Source of the DNA: CAYQDF01 sp964416175
GTDB lineage: Bacteria > Chloroflexota > Anaerolineae > Anaerolineales > UBA4823
Length of the DNA: 8,604 nt
NCBI GenBank assembly: GCA_964416175.1
Contig: CAYQDF010000126.1
Location: 1 to 8,604 of the forward strand
Direction: 5' to 3'
Shown here: piece by piece, positions 5,086 through 8,604 of the stretch
Numbering within the stretch: position 1 is the stretch's first letter
Layout of the letters: each line of letters starts with the position of its first letter
Program-made: the position numbers and the translations under genes
The notes under the pieces: generated by a model
Seen by the model: the letters and a program-made list of their open reading frames with translations, nothing else
The model's database searches: none
What the model was told of the DNA's origin: nothing

Positions 5086-6509
5086 CCAATGACGTGCGGA
5101 CCGGCCCTGAAGACATCCTGAAGACTGCCCAGGCACTGCGCTGGGAGTTCGGAGGGGACGTTCACGAGAAGATGATGGCAGCCATCTATGCCGAAGCTGC
5201 GCGCATCGCCAGGCAAGCAACCACACTACCCGGCGAGAAGCAGCGCTTTGACCTAGACCGGGCGATCGACAGGGCGGTGACCAGCCGGACGTGGGGTTTT
5301 CCGTTGATGCTCCTGCTTTTTGCGCTGGTCTTCTGGATCACGATCGCGGCTGCCAACGTACCCTCCAGCTGGCTATCGACGCTGCTGATCGACAACGGTC
5401 TTCCCGCCTTGCACGGACTGGCCACGTTGCTGGGGCTGCCGGCGTGGTTGGACGGGCTGCTGATTGACGGGGTGTACCTGGCGACAGCCTGGGTGGTGAG
5501 CGTGATGCTCCCCCCCATGGCGATCTTCTTCCCGCTTTTCACCTTGCTGGAGGACTTTGGCTACCTGCCGCGTGTGGCGTTCAACCTGGACAACATCTTC
5601 AAGAGAGCTGGCGCGCATGGGAAACAGTCACTCAGTATGATGATGGGTTTTGGATGCAACGCGGCGGGGATGGTGGCGACGCGGATTATCGATAGCCCGC
5701 GGGAACGGTTGATCGCCATGCTGACCAACAACTTTGCCCTGTGCAATGGGCGCTGGCCAACGCAGATCCTGATCGCCACGCTTTTTATCGGCGCGCTCGT
5801 GCCTCCTTACCTGGCCGGCTTCATCTCCGCGCTGGCGGTCGTTGGGATCGCCGTGCTGGGCGTGCTGCTTACCTTCGCCGTGTCCTGGGCCCTGTCCCGG
5901 ACGGTGCTCAGAGGCGAAGCCTCGACCTTCAGCCTCGAGCTTCCCCCTTACCGCCCGCCGAGGATCCTCCAGACGCTTTATACTTCGCTGATCGATCGGA
6001 CTATCTACGTGCTCTGGCGAGCTGTCGTGTTCGCCGCGCCGGCTGGCGCGGTCATCTGGCTCGTTGCAAATTTAAATCTCGCCGGGGAAAGCCTGGCGGA
6101 GTATGTGATTAATTTCCTGAATCCCCTGGGGATCCTGGTCGGGCTGAACGGGATCATCCTGCTGGCGTATCTGATCGCTATCCCGGCGAACGAAATTGTG
6201 ATCCCAACCGTGTTGATGCTGACCGTGTTGATCACAGGGATGGAAGGAGAGGGAGCAGGCGTGCTGATCGCTGCCGAGAACGCCAGTACGCTGGCTATCC
6301 TCCAGGCAGGGGGCTGGACGCTATTGACCGCGGTCAACCTCATGCTGTTCAGCCTGGTGCACAACCCCTGCAGCACCACTCTGTACACCATGTACAAGGA
6401 GACTGGCAGCCTGAAATGGACAGCTGTGGCAGCATTGCTCCCCCTGGGATTGGGATTTACGATCACCTTTATCGTCGCCCAGGTATGGAGGCTGGTTGGG
6501 GGGTTATAA
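5082..6509 (+). CDS. feoB: FeoB C-terminal half: membrane channel protein of split FeoB
   Basis: A 475-residue polytopic membrane protein with two Gate (nucleoside-recognition type) domains around a FeoB core. Residues 1-70 are soluble and helical and continue the GDI domain. Membrane segments run from about residue 70 to the end. The core motif is GFGCNAAG (189-196), and C221 lies in ALCNGRWP. Classical FeoB proteins have GFGCNVPA and SCSARLP at these places. The C-terminal HNPCSTT with C430, followed by KETGSLKWT, is standard FeoB. The start is ATG 5082, GAGG at 5071-5074, overlapping the GTPase gene stop (ATGA), so the two halves are made in step. It should carry Fe(II), but the altered core and the MntR-like regulator leave Mn(II) possible. 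Databases often label such proteins only 'nucleoside recognition domain'. Confidence 0.92.
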   Translation: MTNDVRTGPEDILKTAQALRWEFGGDVHEKMMAAIYAEAARIARQATTLPGEKQRFDLDRAIDRAVTSRTWGFPLMLLLFALVFWITIAAANVPSSWLSTLLIDNGLPALHGLATLLGLPAWLDGLLIDGVYLATAWVVSVMLPPMAIFFPLFTLLEDFGYLPRVAFNLDNIFKRAGAHGKQSLSMMMGFGCNAAGMVATRIIDSPRERLIAMLTNNFALCNGRWPTQILIATLFIGALVPPYLAGFISALAVVGIAVLGVLLTFAVSWALSRTVLRGEASTFSLELPPYRPPRILQTLYTSLIDRTIYVLWRAVVFAAPAGAVIWLVANLNLAGESLAEYVINFLNPLGILVGLNGIILLAYLIAIPANEIVIPTVLMLTVLITGMEGEGAGVLIAAENASTLAILQAGGWTLLTAVNLMLFSLVHNPCSTTLYTMYKETGSLKWTAVAALLPLGLGFTITFIVAQVWRLVGGL

Positions 6510-6551
6510 TCGTCGCAGATTTCAGATAACCAGGCTGTTCCAAATCCGATA

Positions 6552-6599
6552 CTCACTGGATCAGGTGAGAGGTGTGAATCACGTCCCGAAAGGGTCGTG
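6552..6599 (+). other. Tandem stem-loops between the feo operon and the acetyltransferase gene
   Basis: Two adjacent potential hairpins. The first is CTCAC (6552-6556) with GTGAG (6565-6569). The second, 6580-6599, is CACG-T-CCC, a GAAA tetraloop, then GGG-T-CGTG, which gives seven base pairs with one T-T mismatch. No T-run follows, so an intrinsic terminator of the usual form is not supported. The second stem ends 2 nt before a TTG codon and 14 nt before the likely ATG of the next gene. It may therefore affect transcript ends or translation of that gene. Confidence 0.45.
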
Positions 6600-6613
6600 T
6601 CTTGAGACTTGGG

Positions 6614-7150
6614 ATGTTGATTCGTGAAGCGAATTCGAGCGACGCAGCAGGGATAGCCAGGGTGCACGTGGACAGCTGGCGGACAACCTATCCAGGTCTG
6701 GTCCCGGAGGATGTCCTGGCAAACTTGTCCTATGAGCGCAGCGCGTCGAACTGGCGCCAGGTATTGAGCTCGCCCGACCGCGTTGTGTTCGTCGCCGAAG
6801 GTGATGCGGGCGAGATTGTTGGCTTTGCCAGCGGCGGCCCGGAGCGCACCGGTAATAAGGGCTACGACGGAGAACTCTATGCCATCTACCTGCTTCAGGG
6901 GTTTCAGAAGCAGGGCATCGGCTCTCGCCTGATCCTGGCTTTAGCGACCAGGCTCGCAGCGCTTGGCAGGCAGTCGCTCTTCGTGTGGGTCTTTTCAGAC
7001 AATCCGGCCCGGTCATTTTATGAAAAGATCGGGGGAATCCGGGTGACGGAACAGGTCATCGAAATTGGCAGCGCCCGGTTGATGGAGACCGGCTACGGCT
7101 GGGGGGACATCCACGCGTTGATCGAGAATTTAAAACAGCGAACTCAGTAA
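6614..7150 (+). CDS. GNAT-family N-acetyltransferase
   Basis: A 178-residue cytoplasmic enzyme predicted to move an acetyl group from acetyl-CoA to an amine; the acceptor is unknown. The N-terminus IREANSSDAAGIARVHVDSWRTTYPGLVP is typical of stand-alone GNAT enzymes. The acetyl-CoA pyrophosphate loop is Q98-KQGIG-S104. The C-terminal FVWVFSDNPARSFYEKIGG (N131, Y137) is the usual GNAT ending, with the tyrosine a likely general acid. ATG 6614 is preferred on family alignment. A TTG at 6602 would add four residues and has AAAGGG 7 nt upstream, but that sequence is inside the hairpin at 6580-6599. The gene stands alone between the feo and PadR operons. A run-on from feo is possible because no clear promoter or terminator is seen between them. 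Antibiotic or polyamine acetylation cannot be inferred. Confidence 0.88.
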   Translation: MLIREANSSDAAGIARVHVDSWRTTYPGLVPEDVLANLSYERSASNWRQVLSSPDRVVFVAEGDAGEIVGFASGGPERTGNKGYDGELYAIYLLQGFQKQGIGSRLILALATRLAALGRQSLFVWVFSDNPARSFYEKIGGIRVTEQVIEIGSARLMETGYGWGDIHALIENLKQRTQ

Positions 7151-7158
7151 ATTCCCAC

Positions 7159-7187
7159 TTGACAGGTCCGAATATATTGGTTACTAT
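7159..7187 (+). promoter_or_regulatory. Promoter of the PadR-Rieske operon
   Basis: A perfect -35 TTGACA (7159-7164), a 17-bp spacer, and TACTAT (7182-7187) as the -10 box. It starts 8 bases after the acetyltransferase stop and fires toward the PadR gene. The -10 box overlaps the left arm of a long inverted repeat. A second -10-like TATAAT at 7215-7220 has no matching -35 box. Confidence 0.75.
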
Positions 7188-7218
7188 ATCCGCAGCAGAT
7201 GCATTATTTGCGGATATA
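7185..7218 (+). promoter_or_regulatory. 10-bp inverted repeat, probable PadR operator
   Basis: TATATCCGCA (7185-7194) and its exact reverse complement TGCGGATATA (7209-7218) are separated by 14 nt. The left arm covers the -10 box and the right arm abuts the GTG at 7221. PadR proteins bind palindromes near their own promoters and usually autorepress, so this is the natural candidate site. It does not match the ATGT-N8-ACAT pattern described for classical PadR. The arm centres are 24 bp apart, a little over two helical turns. Confidence 0.7.
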
Positions 7219-7220
7219 AT

Positions 7221-7613
7221 GTGTCTTTCGTGAATGCTGTGGACGGATCGGAAGAATCTCCTCGGGAATTGCTCCCCTTGACCCCTGCGGTCTTTCATAT
7301 CCTGCTGGCATTGGCAAGCGGCGAGAAGCACGGCTATGCGATCATGCTCGACGCAGAGAAGGTATCCTCCGGGCAGGTGAAGATGGGCCCCGGGACGCTT
7401 TATGGATCAATCCGGCGCATGCTGGAAGCGGGACTGATCGAGGAGAGCGACGAACGACCCGACCCCAGGCTGGACGACCAGCGGCGGCGGTACTACCGGC
7501 TGACAGGGATCGGACGGAAAGTATTGGTGGCGGAAACCGAGCGGCTGGCCAGGCTGGTCGCACAGGCGCAGGCTCGCCAGGTCCTCCAGACGGCTGCCGG
7601 TTGGAAGGACTGA
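7221..7613 (+). CDS. PadR-family transcriptional regulator
   Basis: A DNA-binding protein of up to 130 residues with the short PadR layout (winged helix plus one C-terminal helix for dimerisation). Diagnostic motifs are LTPAVFHILLALASGEKHGYAIM (20-42), GPGTLYGSIRRMLEAGLI (56-73) and the wing RRRYYRLT (88-95). The inducer is unknown. The start is uncertain: GTG 7221, GTG 7230 and GTG 7239 are all in frame, none has a good ribosome binding site, and the homology begins near residue 17, so any is acceptable. The stop is one base from the Rieske-protein gene start, with AAGGA upstream of that start, so the two are co-transcribed and probably coupled. The inverted repeat at 7185-7218 is its likely binding site. 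Confidence 0.92.
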   Translation: MSFVNAVDGSEESPRELLPLTPAVFHILLALASGEKHGYAIMLDAEKVSSGQVKMGPGTLYGSIRRMLEAGLIEESDERPDPRLDDQRRRYYRLTGIGRKVLVAETERLARLVAQAQARQVLQTAAGWKD

Positions 7614-7614
7614 G

Positions 7615-8424
7615 ATGATCGGGGAGAACGGGACCGCACCCCAGGTTGAGATTTCTGTCGAGGTCTATCGATCCCTGTTGATTGCTTACCCTGCGGATTT
7701 CCGCGAGCGCTACGGCGTGCAGATGGTGCAGGTGTTCGAGGAGGAGTGCCGGAGAGTTTTTCAGCAATATGGTGCCCCCGGGCTGGTTGCTTACTGGATG
7801 TTCAACCTGATCGATCTTGCCCGGACATCCCTCGAGGAGCGGCTCTCCGGGAACAGTCGGAGGCGTATGATGGGAGAATTCAAAACAATGAAACCCCGTC
7901 CGGTGAACCGCCGGGAGTTCTTGACTGCGGCCTGGATGGCGTCCCTTGGGTTTCTGCTGGTTGACCTGGGAGGCCTGACCTATCTTTTTTCGATGCCGAG
8001 ACTTAAGGAGGGGGAGTTCGGAGGGGTTTTCAAGTTAGGGCGGGCCAGTGACGTGTTCCCTGCCCCCGGCGGCGAACCGGTGAATTACCCGAAAGGCAGG
8101 TTTTGGCTTGTGCGCACCCCTGATAACCACGTCGTCGCGCCTTTCAAGATCTGTCCGCACCTGGGCTGCCTCTACAACTGGAACTCGGCGGCAGGCATCT
8201 TCTTATGTCCCTGCCATCTCAGCCAGTATGAGCTCGACGGCACTCTGATCAAAGGACCGGCGCCCCGCAGCACCGACCGCTTTGTGATCCGCCTGCTCGA
8301 CGACCGGGGGCGGGAGGTGGCGGCCACCGACCAGGATGGCAACCCACTGCTGCTCCCCGACGAGGGTCTCCAGGTCCTGGTTGAGACTGGAAAATTGATC
8401 CGGGGGAGACTTCGATCAAATTGA
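7615..8424 (+). CDS. Rieske [2Fe-2S] protein fused to a PadR-associated N-terminal domain
   Basis: A 269-residue reading frame with two parts. Residues 1-84 (YRSLLIAYPADFRERYGVQMVQVF ... DLARTSLEER) match a soluble helical domain often encoded next to PadR genes and at the front of permease-type proteins. From residue 98 follows NRREFL, a twin-arginine-like signal, a hydrophobic helix (104-125) and a Rieske domain. Cluster ligands are C180, H182, C198 and H201; C185 and C200 would form the disulfide typical of bc1/b6f-type Rieske proteins, suggesting a fairly high redox potential. No cytochrome b is nearby, so the electron partner is unknown. A strong GGAGG (7859-7863) lies 6 nt before in-frame ATG 7870 (residue 86). 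A separate 184-residue Rieske protein starting there, with its signal at the N-terminus, is therefore likely made as well, or instead. Confidence 0.88.
   Translation: MIGENGTAPQVEISVEVYRSLLIAYPADFRERYGVQMVQVFEEECRRVFQQYGAPGLVAYWMFNLIDLARTSLEERLSGNSRRRMMGEFKTMKPRPVNRREFLTAAWMASLGFLLVDLGGLTYLFSMPRLKEGEFGGVFKLGRASDVFPAPGGEPVNYPKGRFWLVRTPDNHVVAPFKICPHLGCLYNWNSAAGIFLCPCHLSQYELDGTLIKGPAPRSTDRFVIRLLDDRGREVAATDQDGNPLLLPDEGLQVLVETGKLIRGRLRSN
7859..7872 (+). promoter_or_regulatory. Internal ribosome binding site and ATG before the Rieske part
   Basis: GGAGG at 7859-7863 stands 6 nt before ATG 7870-7872 (and 3 nt before ATG 7867), in frame with the Rieske domain. Another possible pair is GGGAG at 7872-7876 before ATG 7888. 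Starting at 7870 gives MGEFKTMKPRPVNRREFL, which places the twin-arginine-like motif where export signals belong. This supports an internal start, although no stop codon separates it from the upstream part. Confidence 0.6.
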
Positions 8425-8452
8425 CCGTCTCCTGATTGGGATAAAATGCGTG

Positions 8453-8604
8453 TCACTTCCTTTGCCGATAAAGATTCGGATCGATGACGCCTGCCATCTT
8501 ACCGGCGTCGACCTGGTCGCCGAGGAACCGCGAGATCTGCTCAATGTGTCGTGCTGGGTCGGATACCATGGCGTTGTAGTCCACATACAGAACTGAGAAA
8601 TTCG
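8453..8604 (-). CDS. C-terminus of a sulfotransferase-like protein (partial)
   Basis: On the minus strand the last 49 residues of a gene are visible, ending at the stop complementary to 8453-8455; the rest lies beyond the window. The residues include VLYVDYNAMVSDPARHIEQI, then SRFLGDQVDAGKMAGVIDPNLYRQRK. The pattern of a strand, YxxMxxDP, an amphipathic helix, FLG, then a final 'M-VDP-LYRQR' resembles the end of PAPS-dependent sulfotransferase-type proteins. The PAPS-binding 5' loop is not in view, so activity cannot be judged. It converges on the Rieske gene with 28 bases between the two stops. Confidence 0.62.
   Translation of the reverse strand, partial: NFSVLYVDYNAMVSDPARHIEQISRFLGDQVDAGKMAGVIDPNLYRQRK

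Noticed and set aside
5071..5090. Split FeoB as a sequencing frameshift
   Set aside because: The junction is an ATGA overlap with GAGG 7 nt upstream, the same layout as the junction at 4255-4258, so a true gene boundary is more likely.
7215..7220. TATAAT as main -10 box of the PadR gene
   Set aside because: The matching -35 region (about 7192-7197) is GCAGCA; the TTGACA-17-TACTAT pair upstream is far better.
8421..8447. TTGACC / TAAAAT promoter-like pair on the plus strand
   Set aside because: The spacer is only 15 bp, the -35 overlaps the Rieske gene stop, and no plus-strand gene follows; the only downstream frame is 13 codons.

Overview
The window is GC-rich and densely coded. It reads like a bacterial chromosome segment, most plausibly from Chloroflexota (Anaerolineae-like). 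That assignment is an inference from gene style: DtxR regulators carrying FeoA domains, a split FeoB, and a PadR gene followed by a protein with the 'YPxxFRxxYG' N-terminal domain. No rRNA, tRNA, CRISPR array, insertion sequence or integrase was seen.

Layout. (1) Positions 1-1824 hold the end of a polyamine-type ABC transporter operon: the last 27 codons of a PotA-like ATPase, then PotB-like and PotC-like permeases with overlapping ends. No substrate-binding protein follows. (2) Positions 1825-2056 are intergenic and end in a promoter/operator. (3) Positions 2057-2731 encode a DtxR/MntR-family metalloregulator with a C-terminal FeoA domain, followed by a possible 90-residue hypothetical gene. 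(4) A textbook promoter (TTGACA, 16 bp, TATAAT) starts a tightly coupled metal-uptake operon at 3191-6509. It encodes a membrane-anchored protein with DtxR-like and two FeoA domains, then a FeoB split into a GTPase protein and a membrane-channel protein; both junctions are ATGA overlaps. (5) Positions 6614-7150 encode a GNAT acetyltransferase. (6) A PadR regulator and a Rieske iron-sulfur protein form a two-gene operon at 7221-8424, with a 10-bp inverted repeat at its promoter. (7) The last 150 bases hold the C-terminus of a sulfotransferase-like gene on the minus strand, convergent with the Rieske gene.

How the parts fit. The regulator promoter and the feo promoter share the same palindrome, TTTAG-N6-CTAAA. 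In each it overlaps the -10 box, and at feo the -10 box is exactly the N6 spacer. The simplest model is that the soluble DtxR protein, loaded with Fe(II) or Mn(II), represses itself and the feo operon. The first feo gene keeps the complete set of DtxR metal ligands, but has an altered recognition helix and an N-terminal membrane helix. This suggests a metal-sensing partner of FeoB at the membrane rather than a classical repressor.

The most unusual points are that membrane-anchored DtxR-FeoA-FeoA protein, the split FeoB with a non-canonical GFGCNAAG core, the shared operator, and a Rieske protein whose twin-arginine-like signal lies inside a longer reading frame behind a strong internal ribosome binding site.
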